In this document: piece after piece, positions 16,520 to 22,339 of the stretch
Position numbering within the stretch: the first letter of the stretch is position 1
Layout: each line of letters starts with the position of its first letter
DNA from: a virus
Virus record (IMG/VR): IMGVR_UViG_3300036832_000665
Location: 1 to 29,079 of that record
Length of the DNA: 29,079 nucleotides
Direction: 5' to 3' (one strand)
Translations under genes and position numbers: made by a program
The notes under the pieces: model-generated
Told to the model about the DNA's origin: nothing
The model's input: only the letters and a program-made list of their open reading frames with translations
Database searches by the model: none

Positions 16520-17170
16520 TCAGATCTCGAAACGCATGTATTGCCGCAGCAACACTTCGGCCGCTTGCATCGCGGGCGACTTCTGGCCTGCAGTCTTGAT
16601 CAGGATTGCATTCGGATCGAAGAACACCACGCGCGCGTGCTTGTGCATGATCTGGCGAATGCCGGCGACTTGCGCTTGTTGCAATCTGATCCTGGCGTCT
16701 TGAATCAGCAGCGCAGTCGCCTGCTTGAGCGGCCAGGGTGCTTCGTCGGGGAGCACATAGCCGCCGGTGTAAGTGACCACCGCGGGCGCGATCCACGGCG
16801 TTGACTGATCGCCGCCAGGATTGTCGATCAGCGAAAGCTTGCCGGATTGGTTCTCGAGCTCATACTCCTCGGGGAACAACCCGATATTTCCATTCGACAC
16901 CGAGACGACGTCCGCGTCGTCAATCGGCCACTGCGACAGGAACAGGCGGCCGTGAACCGTCTCGCGCCAAGTCTCTGTGACTGTCTGTTTTGCAAAGGTT
17001 CGATTGCAGAGCTCGGAGACCGTCGCCGAGTACATCGAGATCCACAGCGCCAAAAGCTGGTCATGCGTTGTGTCTGTCAACGACATCCCAAGCAGAAGTT
17101 TTGCCTCCTCGATCGTGAGCAGGTCGAATTCTTCTGCGGGATCGAGCACCTTGATCGTTCGATCGGCCAT
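16520..17170 (-). CDS. gp6-like head-tail connector (DNA packaging/adaptor)
   Basis: 216 residues. Has the gp6-like adaptor pattern: an N-terminal helix LLTIEEAKLLLGMSLTDTTHDQ, a helix L-L-A-L-W-I-S-M-Y-S-A-T-V-S-E-L-C-N-R-T-F-A (split here), a beta portion, V-V-T-Y-T-G-G-Y-V-L-P and then P-W-P-L-K-Q-A-T-A-L-L-I-Q-D-A. These proteins form the ring below the portal. The start overlaps the stop of the collagen-like gene by 1 nt (TGATG). In HK97-type phages protease and capsid genes usually separate portal and connector; here they are not in the window. Confidence 0.75.
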   Translation of the reverse strand: MADRTIKVLDPAEEFDLLTIEEAKLLLGMSLTDTTHDQLLALWISMYSATVSELCNRTFAKQTVTETWRETVHGRLFLSQWPIDDADVVSVSNGNIGLFPEEYELENQSGKLSLIDNPGGDQSTPWIAPAVVTYTGGYVLPDEAPWPLKQATALLIQDARIRLQQAQVAGIRQIMHKHARVVFFDPNAILIKTAGQKSPAMQAAEVLLRQYMRFEI

Positions 17171-18126
17171 CAGCGCGTCTCAAGTTGAAACTGTTCGAAG
17201 AACGCGCGGAGCTCGAGCGGCGGGCCTTCGGATCCGTCGCTCATGAGCGGGATGGCGACGAAGCGCTTGCGGTCAGGCTTCCAGCCGATCTGCTTGGGCG
17301 CGTCTTTGCCGCGCGGGCCCTCGAGTCCGGTTACGCCGCGCTCGCCCTTCTCGCCGGCCGGCCCTCGCTTCCCCCCGCACGCGAGCATCTGCCAGCCGTC
17401 GCCCGGGCATGCTCCTGGCTCATTGCGCAGCGCGATGAACGACGAGCTCTCACGCGTGACGACGTCGAGCACCTGATATTTTTCGTTCGCGCTGTAAGTC
17501 CCGCGCATGATCGGCGAGCGCGCATCGCTGCCATTGCGGCCAGGTACCGCGAGCGGCAGCCAGTCGGCCCCCGGGCCCGGCGGCCGCCCAGTGTCTTTGG
17601 TCGCCTGCCAGGTCCCGCCCTCATGCACGACGACGTCGCCGGCATATGAGACGCCGTCGGTCCAAGGGCGCGCGATCGGCAGCATGCCGCGCGGACCTTC
17701 GGGCCCTGGCGCGCCGTCCTTGCCATCGCGACCAGCGTGCCCAGCGGCGCCGGGCTCACCCCGCGCACCAGCCAGGCCGACCGGGCCAACCGGACCAGCC
17801 GGACCAGCCGGCCCGGGAAGGCCGCGTTCGCCTTCAGGACCGCTGACCCCGGCCGCACCGGGCACGCCCTGTTCACCGCGCGCCCCTGCCGGCCCCTGCT
17901 CGCCTGCGGGCCCAGCCGGCCCGACATCGCCTCGAGCTCCTACCTCACCCGCCGGCCCGGGAAGGCCGCGTTCGCCTGCGGGCCCCGCGGGCCCTGGCTC
18001 GCCGGCCGGGCCCTGCTCACCGTCGCGGCCCGGATGGCCATACAAGCCGCGACCAGTCGGTCCCGCCGCTCCTACGGGACCGCGCAGATTGCCGACCTTC
18101 CGCCAAAGCACGCCTGTCGTTTCCAT
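17170..18126 (-). CDS. Collagen-like protein with two carbohydrate-binding-like modules
   Basis: 318 residues from ATG 18126 ([10 protein letters not shown]). Residues about 15-147 are unbroken G-X-Y triplets, rich in GPAG and GERG. Residues about 149-197 ([23 protein letters not shown]) and 207-250 ([16 protein letters not shown], then G-D-G-W-Q-M-L) resemble CBM5/12-type modules, in which aromatic residues bind sugars. A short second G-X-Y stretch and a final [12 protein letters not shown] segment follow. A GTG start 30 nt upstream would read through the conserved cassette element at 18139-18152, so I prefer the ATG. Likely a virion surface protein binding carbohydrates; this is inference. 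Confidence 0.78.
   Translation of the reverse strand: METTGVLWRKVGNLRGPVGAAGPTGRGLYGHPGRDGEQGPAGEPGPAGPAGERGLPGPAGEVGARGDVGPAGPAGEQGPAGARGEQGVPGAAGVSGPEGERGLPGPAGPAGPVGPVGLAGARGEPGAAGHAGRDGKDGAPGPEGPRGMLPIARPWTDGVSYAGDVVVHEGGTWQATKDTGRPPGPGADWLPLAVPGRNGSDARSPIMRGTYSANEKYQVLDVVTRESSSFIALRNEPGACPGDGWQMLACGGKRGPAGEKGERGVTGLEGPRGKDAPKQIGWKPDRKRFVAIPLMSDGSEGPPLELRAFFEQFQLETR
17686..18084 (-). repeat. Collagen-like G-X-Y triplet tract
   Basis: About 44 consecutive Gly-X-Y triplets encoded by GGC/GGG-rich codons, residues 15-147 of the collagen-like protein. Such tracts form trimeric collagen helices in phage fibres. Confidence 0.9.
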
Positions 18127-18138
18127 TGCCGATCGCCT

Positions 18139-18152
18139 GTAACAATTCGTGA
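18139..18152 (+). repeat. Cassette element GTAACAATTCGTGA (copy 1)
   Basis: One mismatch from the four other copies. Unlike them it does not sit at a gene's stop codon, and 10 extra bases (18153-18162) separate it from the first operator half-site, which is exactly one helical turn. Confidence 0.7.
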
Positions 18153-18165
18153 ACACTGGCCCTCA

Positions 18166-18203
18166 TAGGACATCTTGACCTATAGGTCATTCTGTCCTAT
18201 ATT
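18166..18203 (+). promoter_or_regulatory. Cassette promoter 1 with two 17-bp operators
   Basis: TTGACC at 18175-18180, a 17-nt spacer, TATATT at 18198-18203. Two abutting operators cover it: TAGGACA-tct-TGACCTA (18166-18182) and TAGGTCA-ttc-TGTCCTA (18183-18199). The whole 34 bp is a symmetric nested dyad. Because it is symmetric, the minus strand also reads ATGACC-N17-TATGAG, which could drive the collagen-like gene. Confidence 0.88.
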
Positions 18204-18233
18204 CGCATCGTGAGAAGGAAAAGGAAAACGACG

Positions 18234-18419
18234 ATGACCGTGATGGAAAAGAACGCCGCGCTCGCCAAGCGCTTCACTGACTACGCGGCCGCCGCGGCAT
18301 TGGCCAAGAAGCTCAAGGCCGATGACCCCGACTGGGACTACGCCGCCAACACCCTGACCCCCGGCGTCTACGTGATCGCCGTGTCGGACGAGGACAACGA
18401 ACTCCTCGGCTACCTCTAA
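18234..18419 (+). CDS. Small acidic protein, unknown
   Basis: 61 residues, first gene of cassette 1. AAGGA precedes the ATG at 18234 (M-T-V-M-E-K-N-A-A-L-A-K). Sequence has a helical A-A-A-A-L-A-K-K-L-K stretch, then D-P-D-W-D-Y and V-Y-V-I-A-V-S-D-E-D-N-E. No family recognised. The in-frame GTG at 18210 has no ribosome site and lies too close to the promoter. Confidence 0.72.
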   Translation: MTVMEKNAALAKRFTDYAAAAALAKKLKADDPDWDYAANTLTPGVYVIAVSDEDNELLGYL

Positions 18420-18447
18420 CCCCAAGACAGAAAAGGACCTGACTGCA

Positions 18448-18738
18448 ATGCAACTCTCTGAAGCTCTCGCGATGGTCAAGGCCGCGGGCTACCGCGTGTC
18501 AAAGCCACGCGCAAAAGCCGCGGCACCCACGCTCAACGCCGTCGGCAAACCCTACGGCGCCAACTTCGATCCGAACTACCGGATGAAGTACCGGACGCCG
18601 CCGCTGAAACGCGGCGCCCAGAACCTCGCCGGCTGTGCGGTGACCCCCGCGAAATGGGCCGAGATGTGCCGCGAGGCGCAGGCCGCCTGGGATGCCAAGC
18701 AGGCCGCCGAGCTCGCGCCGATGCAGGAGGCCGCGTGA
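18448..18738 (+). CDS. Small Ala/Pro-rich protein, unknown
   Basis: 96 residues with AAAGGA 10 nt before the ATG. N-terminal helix MQLSEALAMVKAAGYRVSKP, a basic proline-rich middle (K-A-A-A-P-T-L-N), then W-A-E-M-C-R-E-A-Q-A-A-W-D-A-K-Q, a helix. The last three residues are E-A-A, and the codons for them carry GGAGG, the ribosome site for the next gene, whose ATG overlaps this stop codon. Confidence 0.72.
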   Translation: MQLSEALAMVKAAGYRVSKPRAKAAAPTLNAVGKPYGANFDPNYRMKYRTPPLKRGAQNLAGCAVTPAKWAEMCREAQAAWDAKQAAELAPMQEAA

Positions 18739-18740
18739 TG
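18726..18740 (+). repeat. Coupling junction GGAGGCCGCGTGATG (copy 1)
   Basis: A 15-bp sequence that ends one gene as E-A-A-stop and starts the next by a TGATG overlap; GGAGG is the ribosome site. Identical copies lie at 21266 and 21541. Confidence 0.85.
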
Positions 18741-19127
18741 GCCTCTCACGATCGGCAGACTTTCGGCTCGGCGCTGCGCCAACCTTGGGCATTGGCCCGC
18801 ATTGGGTCGAACTGCCCGCCCGGCCGGCGCCCAGCAACCGAGATCGTCTACCTCACCGACGACGAGGGCGACTGGTATCTCGGCGGCACCGTGTCGTTTT
18901 ACCGCGCGCGCGGCCGCCTGGTTCGCACCGAAACAGGTTTCAAGCGCACCGGCGAGGAGCTCACCCCGCGCTGGCACTACAGCTACAAACGCGCCAAGCG
19001 CATCGCCAAGGCCGACGTGCTGCACATCTTCCCCAGCACCGACAAGTCGACCTACGGCGGGCCCCTGATCGCCGAAGTCCGCCGCGCCCGCAAGGCGCTC
19101 CCCATCACGCCAGAGGATTCCCAATGA
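18738..19127 (+). CDS. Unknown protein, cassette 1
   Basis: 129 residues from the ATG in the TGATG overlap at 18738. Core is beta-rich: I-V-Y-L-T-D-D-E-G-D-W-Y-L-G-G-T-V-S-F-Y then R-T-E-T-G-F-K-R-T, and A-D-V-L-H-I-F-P. The D-D-x-G-D-W-Y pattern is reminiscent of small barrel proteins, but I recognise no named family. Translation is coupled to the gene upstream. Confidence 0.72.
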   Translation: MASHDRQTFGSALRQPWALARIGSNCPPGRRPATEIVYLTDDEGDWYLGGTVSFYRARGRLVRTETGFKRTGEELTPRWHYSYKRAKRIAKADVLHIFPSTDKSTYGGPLIAEVRRARKALPITPEDSQ

Positions 19128-19414
19128 CGACCTATTACCGCGCCACGTTTAGCGATGGCACCGTGATCAAACGATCGACCGCGTCCCGCAGATACACCCA
19201 CGCCTGGATCTATCGGCACGAGCTCGAGCCCGAGCTCGCGGCCAGGTGGGGAAGCCCGACCAGCCAGAGCCAAGGTTTTTCGGGAAGCATCGTTAACGCT
19301 TACGCCACGCTCGGCCGCTATCAGCGGCCAGGTAACAAGGTCCTGCTCGCCGAGGTCGCGCCGGTGTTCGAAATCACCGCCGCCGAATATCGGCAGAAGG
19401 CCCGCCGCTTGTAA
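19124..19414 (+). CDS. Unknown protein, last gene of cassette 1
   Basis: 96 residues starting MTTYYRATFSDGTVIKRST in an ATGA overlap with the previous gene. Beta-hairpin start, then R-R-Y-T-H-A-W-I-Y-R-H and A-P-V-F-E-I-T-A-A-E-Y-R-Q-K, a typical small-phage-protein sequence. No known domain. Its TAA stop lies inside the conserved GTAACATTTCGTGAT element. Confidence 0.74.
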   Translation: MTTYYRATFSDGTVIKRSTASRRYTHAWIYRHELEPELAARWGSPTSQSQGFSGSIVNAYATLGRYQRPGNKVLLAEVAPVFEITAAEYRQKARRL

Positions 19415-19428
19415 CATTTCGTGATGAT
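19411..19428 (+). repeat. Cassette element GTAACATTTCGTGATGAT (copy 2)
   Basis: Includes the TAA stop of the cassette 1 gene and abuts the first operator half-site of promoter 2. Identical to the copies at 20808 and 23570. Confidence 0.85.
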
Positions 19429-19465
19429 AGGACATCTTGACCTATAGGACAGAATGACCTATATC
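19428..19465 (+). promoter_or_regulatory. Cassette promoter 2 with two operators
   Basis: TTGACC at 19437-19442, 17-nt spacer, TATATC at 19460-19465. Operators TAGGACA-tct-TGACCTA (19428-19444) and TAGGACA-gaa-TGACCTA (19445-19461). The outer right half-site is TGACCTA instead of TGTCCTA, so the second operator uses a different W base. Confidence 0.85.
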
Positions 19466-19507
19466 AGCATCGAAGAAAGAAACATGGCCAACAGAAAGGA
19501 ACCCGCC

Positions 19508-19756
19508 ATGATCCCCAATTACCTGACCTCCCGTTGCGAGCGCGACATCTGTCGCAACGCGGATTGCGCCGAGGCCGTGAAGCAGCGGCCGGACACTGGC
19601 CGGTGGTACATCACGATGGGCCACCCTGGTTTCAACTCTTCGGCGAATAACCGGGACGGTTACCGTTCGGCCGCCAACGCGCGCGCCGCGGTCCGGATGT
19701 ATGGCGCGCGCGGAGCTCGGATCGAGAACAAAGTCGTCGAATGGCCGACGCGCTGA
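19508..19756 (+). CDS. Unknown Cys-containing protein, cassette 2
   Basis: 82 residues from the ATG at 19508, preceded by AAAGGA at about 8 nt. MIPNYLTSRCERDICRNADC has a Cys pattern, then R-W-Y-I-T-M-G-H-P-G-F-N and A-A-N-A-R-A-A-V-R-M-Y. An in-frame ATG at 19484 with a weaker site is possible; an earlier one at 19454 lies inside the operator and is rejected. Four cysteines near the start might bind a metal; no family recognised. Confidence 0.65.
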   Translation: MIPNYLTSRCERDICRNADCAEAVKQRPDTGRWYITMGHPGFNSSANNRDGYRSAANARAAVRMYGARGARIENKVVEWPTR

Positions 19757-19902
19757 CGGAGCACTGGCCTCGCCCTCGGCCAGACTTGCAAGACTAGGGG
19801 CCCTTGCCAGCCGCGGGGCATGTGCCGCGGCCCGGACCTGCCGACGGAGTGGAGCAGGCGCGCGAGGGGGCCTCAGCGACACGCCCCCAGGAGTTTGACC
19901 CC
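19757..19902 (+). other. Non-coding gap with two hairpins
   Basis: 146 nt without a gene. Hairpins: CTGGCC / GGCCAG at 19764-19783 directly after the stop of the previous gene, and GCCGCGG / CCGCGGC at 19810-19831. No T-tract follows, so termination is doubtful; they may act in the leader of the next gene. Confidence 0.5.
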
Positions 19903-20178
19903 GTGAAAAGTCTGCTTGCGATATTAACGCTGACCGCGGCGATGATGTCGAGCGCGCACGCCTGCGCCCCGCCCGATATCGGCGATCAGTTCCGATACAA
20001 CGATGGCCGGGTCATCGAGTTGGCAAAGCCAGTCGACCAGGACTGCTATTTCGAAAAGCGGAAAGCCTGCTTTCGGCCGGTTGGCTCGCATGAGCCTTGT
20101 CGCTGGATCAAGTTCCCCGACTTCTATGAGGGCCCCAGCGGCAAGTGGATCGTGATCAATGGCGTCAAGCAGGACTAA
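19903..20178 (+). CDS. Small secreted cysteine-containing protein
   Basis: 91 residues from a GTG preceded by AGGAG at about 10 nt. N-terminal VKSLLAILTLTAAMMSSAHA is a clear signal peptide with an AHA cleavage site before CAPP. The mature part has Cys in C-A-P-P, D-C-Y-F-E-K-R-K-A-C-F and P-C-R-W-I-K, likely forming disulfides, and a D-Q-F-R-Y-N-D-G-R-V motif. Probably exported to the periplasm. Role unknown; early secreted phage proteins sometimes alter the envelope or host surface. Confidence 0.72.
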   Translation: MKSLLAILTLTAAMMSSAHACAPPDIGDQFRYNDGRVIELAKPVDQDCYFEKRKACFRPVGSHEPCRWIKFPDFYEGPSGKWIVINGVKQD

Positions 20179-20186
20179 ACCAAATA

Positions 20187-20264
20187 GGCCAGCCACGAGA
20201 CGGGATAACCGCCTAGCTCCCCAGCCGCGGCATCCGCCCCGGGCTGGCCACCCCTGAAATTTTT
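20187..20264 (+). terminator. Possible terminator: inverted repeat with T-tract
   Basis: GGCCAGCC (20187-20194) and GGCTGGCC (20242-20249) form an 8-bp stem with a 47-nt loop, followed by AAATTTTT at 20257-20264. The large loop makes this weak. It separates the secreted protein gene from promoter 3. Confidence 0.35.
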
Positions 20265-20267
20265 CGA

Positions 20268-20305
20268 TAGGACATATTGACCTATGGGCCATTGGCCCCT
20301 ATATA
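20268..20305 (+). promoter_or_regulatory. Cassette promoter 3, second operator degenerate
   Basis: TTGACC at 20277-20282, 17-nt spacer, TATATA at 20300-20305. First operator TAGGACA-tat-TGACCTA (20268-20284) is intact. The second site has changed to TGGGCCA-ttg-GCCCCTA, keeping a dyad (GGGCC/GGCCC) but losing the consensus. It drives the alarmone hydrolase gene, which may therefore be less tightly repressed. Confidence 0.82.
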
Positions 20306-20322
20306 AGAGTCGAGGAGTTGAC

Positions 20323-20811
20323 ATGACCACCCTGGTCACCAGAGCCGCCGAGTTTGCCAGAACCGCCCACGCGGGCCAGGTCCGACGATACACCGGCGAA
20401 CCCTATTTCAATCACGCCGCCGCGGTCGCCCACCTGGTCGCCGCGTCCGGCGCCGACGAGGCCACGATCGCCGCGGCCTTCCTGCACGACACCCTCGAGG
20501 ACACCGCCACGACCTTTAACGAGCTCCTGGCTGCGTTCGGGCTCGAGGTCGCCACCCTGGTGCTCGAGGTCACCGACGTCGCGAGCCACGGCGACCGGGC
20601 GGCACGAGCGGCGCTCGCCCGAGCTCACCTGGCCAAGGCCTCGGCTCGAGCCAAGACGATCAAGCTCGCCGACGTCATCGACAACACGGGCTCGATCGCC
20701 GAGCGGGATCCCGAGTTTGCCAAGGTCTACCTCGCCGAGAAGCGGGCTTTGCTCGAGGTCCTCGGCGGCGGCAGCCCCGCCTTATTCGCCCTGGCCAAAG
20801 CCAACTTGTAA
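20323..20811 (+). CDS. Small alarmone (ppGpp) hydrolase, MESH1/SpoT HD type
   Basis: 162 residues with GAGGAG 6 nt before the ATG. HD-domain hydrolase of the RelA/SpoT N-terminal type: A-H-A-G-Q-V-R-R-Y (15-23), G-E-P-Y-F-N-H with metal ligand His31, F-L-H-D-T-L-E-D-T with His55-Asp56 and catalytic Glu59-Asp60, F-G-L-E-V-A-T-L-V-L-E-V-T-D (72-85), and K-L-A-D-V-I-D-N with Asp117. All residues needed in MESH1 and SpoT are present. It would remove the 3' pyrophosphate of (p)ppGpp. Size equals the hydrolase domain alone, with no synthetase, TGS or ACT domain. It is the sole gene of its cassette. Related HD hydrolases act on other nucleotides, so substrate is inferred. Confidence 0.85.
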   Translation: MTTLVTRAAEFARTAHAGQVRRYTGEPYFNHAAAVAHLVAASGADEATIAAAFLHDTLEDTATTFNELLAAFGLEVATLVLEVTDVASHGDRAARAALARAHLAKASARAKTIKLADVIDNTGSIAERDPEFAKVYLAEKRALLEVLGGGSPALFALAKANL

Positions 20812-20825
20812 CATTTCGTGATGAT
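20808..20825 (+). repeat. Cassette element GTAACATTTCGTGATGAT (copy 3)
   Basis: Contains the TAA stop of the hydrolase gene and abuts promoter 4. Identical to copies 2 and 5. Confidence 0.85.
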
Positions 20826-20862
20826 AGGACATCTTGACCTATAGGTCATTCTGTCCTATATT
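20825..20862 (+). promoter_or_regulatory. Cassette promoter 4 with two operators
   Basis: TTGACC at 20834-20839, 17-nt spacer, TATATT at 20857-20862. Operators TAGGACA-tct-TGACCTA (20825-20841) and TAGGTCA-ttc-TGTCCTA (20842-20858). Identical to promoters 1 and 6 throughout. Confidence 0.88.
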
Positions 20863-20895
20863 CCGGTTGTAAGAAGAAAGCAGGAGAATTGAGAG

Positions 20896-21033
20896 ATGAA
20901 ATGGATGGTTGAAGTTTTCAAGGACGGCGAATGGACGCCAGCGACAACCCACGGCACCAAAAAGAACGCGAAGTATTGGGCCGCCTGGTGGCTGAAGGAA
21001 GGGTTCGAAGCCGCCCGCATCGTGAAATTCTGA
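20896..21033 (+). CDS. 45-residue Trp-rich protein
   Basis: First gene of cassette 4, AGGAG 10 nt before the ATG. Sequence MKWMVEVFKDGEWTPATTH, then K-K-N-A-K-Y-W-A-A-W-W-L-K-E-G-F-E-A-A-R-I-V-K-F. Five Trp in 45 residues, and a two-part beta-helix-beta layout. The F-K-D-G-E-W-T and E-A-A-R-I-V-K pattern suggests a compact folded protein. No family recognised; clear ribosome site and position support it. Confidence 0.68.
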   Translation: MKWMVEVFKDGEWTPATTHGTKKNAKYWAAWWLKEGFEAARIVKF

Positions 21034-21044
21034 GAGAGGACACC

Positions 21045-21278
21045 ATGAAAAAGTTCGAAGTTGGCAAGACCTACTCGACCCGCTCTCTGTGCGACTGGGA
21101 CTGCGTCTTCTCGTTCAAGATCCTGGCCCGGACCGCCAAGACCGTGACGACCGAAGTTCACGGCAAGATCGTGCGGCGAGGCCTGTCTCCCAACTGGGAA
21201 GCCACCGCCGAGTCGTTCAAGCCCTTCGGCACCTATTCGATGTGCGCGGTGATCACCGCCGACAAGGAGGCCGCGTGA
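21045..21278 (+). CDS. Small conserved phage/plasmid protein of unknown function
   Basis: 77 residues, GAGAGGA before the ATG. MKKFEVGKTYSTRSLCDWDC, then a beta-rich body F-S-F-K-I-L-A-R-T-A-K-T-V-T-T-E-V and F-G-T-Y-S-M-C-A-V-I. This start (V-G-x-x-Y-x-T-R-S-x-C-D-W-D-C) resembles small proteins I associate with mobile elements; no function known. Ends in E-A-A with the GGAGG coupling junction to the next gene. Confidence 0.75.
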   Translation: MKKFEVGKTYSTRSLCDWDCVFSFKILARTAKTVTTEVHGKIVRRGLSPNWEATAESFKPFGTYSMCAVITADKEAA

Positions 21279-21280
21279 TG
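21266..21280 (+). repeat. Coupling junction GGAGGCCGCGTGATG (copy 2)
   Basis: Same 15-bp E-A-A-stop/ATG junction as at 18726 and 21541. GGAGG lies 7 nt before the overlapping ATG. Confidence 0.85.
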
Positions 21281-21553
21281 AGGACCCCAGTTGAAATGCT
21301 GAAGCCAGGCGATGTGATCCTGCCTCCTGAGCGCGAGTTGCGCTTGTGGATGCGTCGCGAGAATGCGGCGATGGGCCTGCCGGAAAGCGCCCTGAACCTG
21401 CGAGTGAAGACGGTCGAGGAGGCCGCGCCGGACAAGCGAGGGCGCTGGGTGCTCGTCACCGCGGAACACTTGGCCCCGGAATGGAGCCGCAGCTATCCGT
21501 TCAAATTCAAAGCCCGGCCCGGCACGCCCTGGCCGAAGATGGAGGCCGCGTGA
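21278..21553 (+). CDS. Unknown protein, cassette 4
   Basis: 91 residues starting MRTPVEMLKPGDVILPPERE in the TGATG overlap. The M-L-K-P-G-D-V-I-L start and E-E-A-A-P-D-K-R-G-R-W-V-L-V-T-A-E strand pattern suggest a small beta-barrel with an N-terminal hairpin. It ends K-M-E-A-A, again with the coupling junction. No family recognised. Confidence 0.72.
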   Translation: MRTPVEMLKPGDVILPPERELRLWMRRENAAMGLPESALNLRVKTVEEAAPDKRGRWVLVTAEHLAPEWSRSYPFKFKARPGTPWPKMEAA

Positions 21554-21555
21554 TG
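21541..21555 (+). repeat. Coupling junction GGAGGCCGCGTGATG (copy 3)
   Basis: Third identical junction, ending the 91-residue gene as E-A-A-stop and starting the 146-residue gene. Confidence 0.85.
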
Positions 21556-21993
21556 GACGCCGCAAAGTTCGATCGCCTGTTCCCCAAGGCCGCGCCGGGA
21601 CTGCCGGCGGGATATGCGGACTGGCGCAAGAAGGTCAACGCCGCGGTGTGGCGCAAGGCCGGCCTATCGGTCGACGACCTCCCCGACTTCGATCTGATCA
21701 GCGCGTTCGAAGACGGCGCCTCGCCGTCCAAGGCCGCGGCGGCCGCGATCCGCGCGGCGAAGGACGGCCTACGCCTTGGCGACGTCGTACGCGAGCGCGA
21801 CGGTTGCCACCTGGGCGAGGTCCGCGCGATCGACCAGACGCTTCTGGTCAAGATCGTCTGGCACGACACCGGCTGGATCAGTTGGATCCACCGCGACGAG
21901 CTCGAGCTCGTCTCCCGATCGACGACGACGAGCATGCAAGGCTTTAGCGCAGCGGTCGCGCGCAATCGTGCGCGCATCGGGCTGCCAGTCTGA
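21553..21993 (+). CDS. Unknown two-part protein, cassette 4
   Basis: 146 residues, ATG in the TGATG overlap. N-terminal helical half: F-D-R-L-F-P-K-A-A-P-G-L-P-A-G-Y-A-D-W-R and W-R-K-A-G-L-S-V-D-D-L-P-D. C-terminal half about 75-125 looks like a small barrel: L-R-L-G-D-V-V-R-E-R-D-G-C-H-L-G-E-V and T-L-L-V-K-I-V-W-H-D-T-G-W. The 'GDVVRERDGxxLGxV' layout is KOW/SH3-like. No named family. Confidence 0.72.
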   Translation: MDAAKFDRLFPKAAPGLPAGYADWRKKVNAAVWRKAGLSVDDLPDFDLISAFEDGASPSKAAAAAIRAAKDGLRLGDVVRERDGCHLGEVRAIDQTLLVKIVWHDTGWISWIHRDELELVSRSTTTSMQGFSAAVARNRARIGLPV

Positions 21994-22005
21994 AACGGAG
22001 CAAAA

Positions 22006-22245
22006 ATGAAAAAGTATCTTTACTGGCGCCGCGGAATGAATGGCCGATGGATTGGTACTGGCGATCATCGCTGGCCAAACACTCACGGCAAGCACTGGGT
22101 CATTCGTCGCGGCGAGCGCGCCGGTAAAACCATCGTCTATCTCGATCGTCCTACCTACGGGACCGAGGTCTGCAAAAACATCCGGCACGCCAAGGAATAC
22201 GCCAATGAACTGGCGCGGCTGGCCGGCTTCCCGGCTTGCTCCTGA
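22006..22245 (+). CDS. Small basic protein, last gene of cassette 4
   Basis: 79 residues, GGAG 6 nt before the ATG. MKKYLYWRRGMNGRWIGTGD is rich in Arg, Tyr and Trp, followed by H-W-V-I-R-R-G-E-R-A and a helix H-A-K-E-Y-A-N-E-L-A-R-L-A-G. It may bind nucleic acid, judged from charge only. No family recognised. Confidence 0.7.
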   Translation: MKKYLYWRRGMNGRWIGTGDHRWPNTHGKHWVIRRGERAGKTIVYLDRPTYGTEVCKNIRHAKEYANELARLAGFPACS

Positions 22246-22256
22246 CTTGGAACCTT

Positions 22257-22274
22257 GTAACATTTCGTGATCAT
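22257..22274 (+). repeat. Cassette element GTAACATTTCGTGATCAT (copy 4)
   Basis: One base differs from copies 2, 3 and 5. Unlike these, it lies 11 nt after the upstream gene's own stop at 22245, so here the TAA is not used. Confidence 0.8.
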
Positions 22275-22311
22275 AGGACATATTGACCTATAGGACAGAT
22301 TGACCTATATT
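22274..22311 (+). promoter_or_regulatory. Cassette promoter 5 with two operators
   Basis: TTGACC at 22283-22288, 17-nt spacer, TATATT at 22306-22311. Operators TAGGACA-tat-TGACCTA (22274-22290) and TAGGACA-gat-TGACCTA (22291-22307), the same half-site choice as promoter 2. Confidence 0.86.
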
Positions 22312-22339
22312 CCGATTGTCAGAAGGAAGGACAACGGAA

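Noticed and set aside
17507-18142. Proline/serine-rich open frames on the plus strand
   Set aside because: These are antisense of the collagen G-X-Y tract; the P-rich repeats follow from GGC/GGN codons read backwards.
18127-18156. GTG start for the collagen-like gene, 10 residues longer
   Set aside because: The extra codons run through the conserved cassette element at 18139-18152, and the added residues do not look like part of the protein.
18576-19124. 182-residue open frame on the minus strand
   Set aside because: It is opposite three coupled plus-strand genes with clear ribosome sites; composition looks like a shadow.
19454-19507. Upstream start for the cassette 2 gene
   Set aside because: The ATG at 19454 is part of the operator TGACCTA sequence and would precede the transcript's 5' end.
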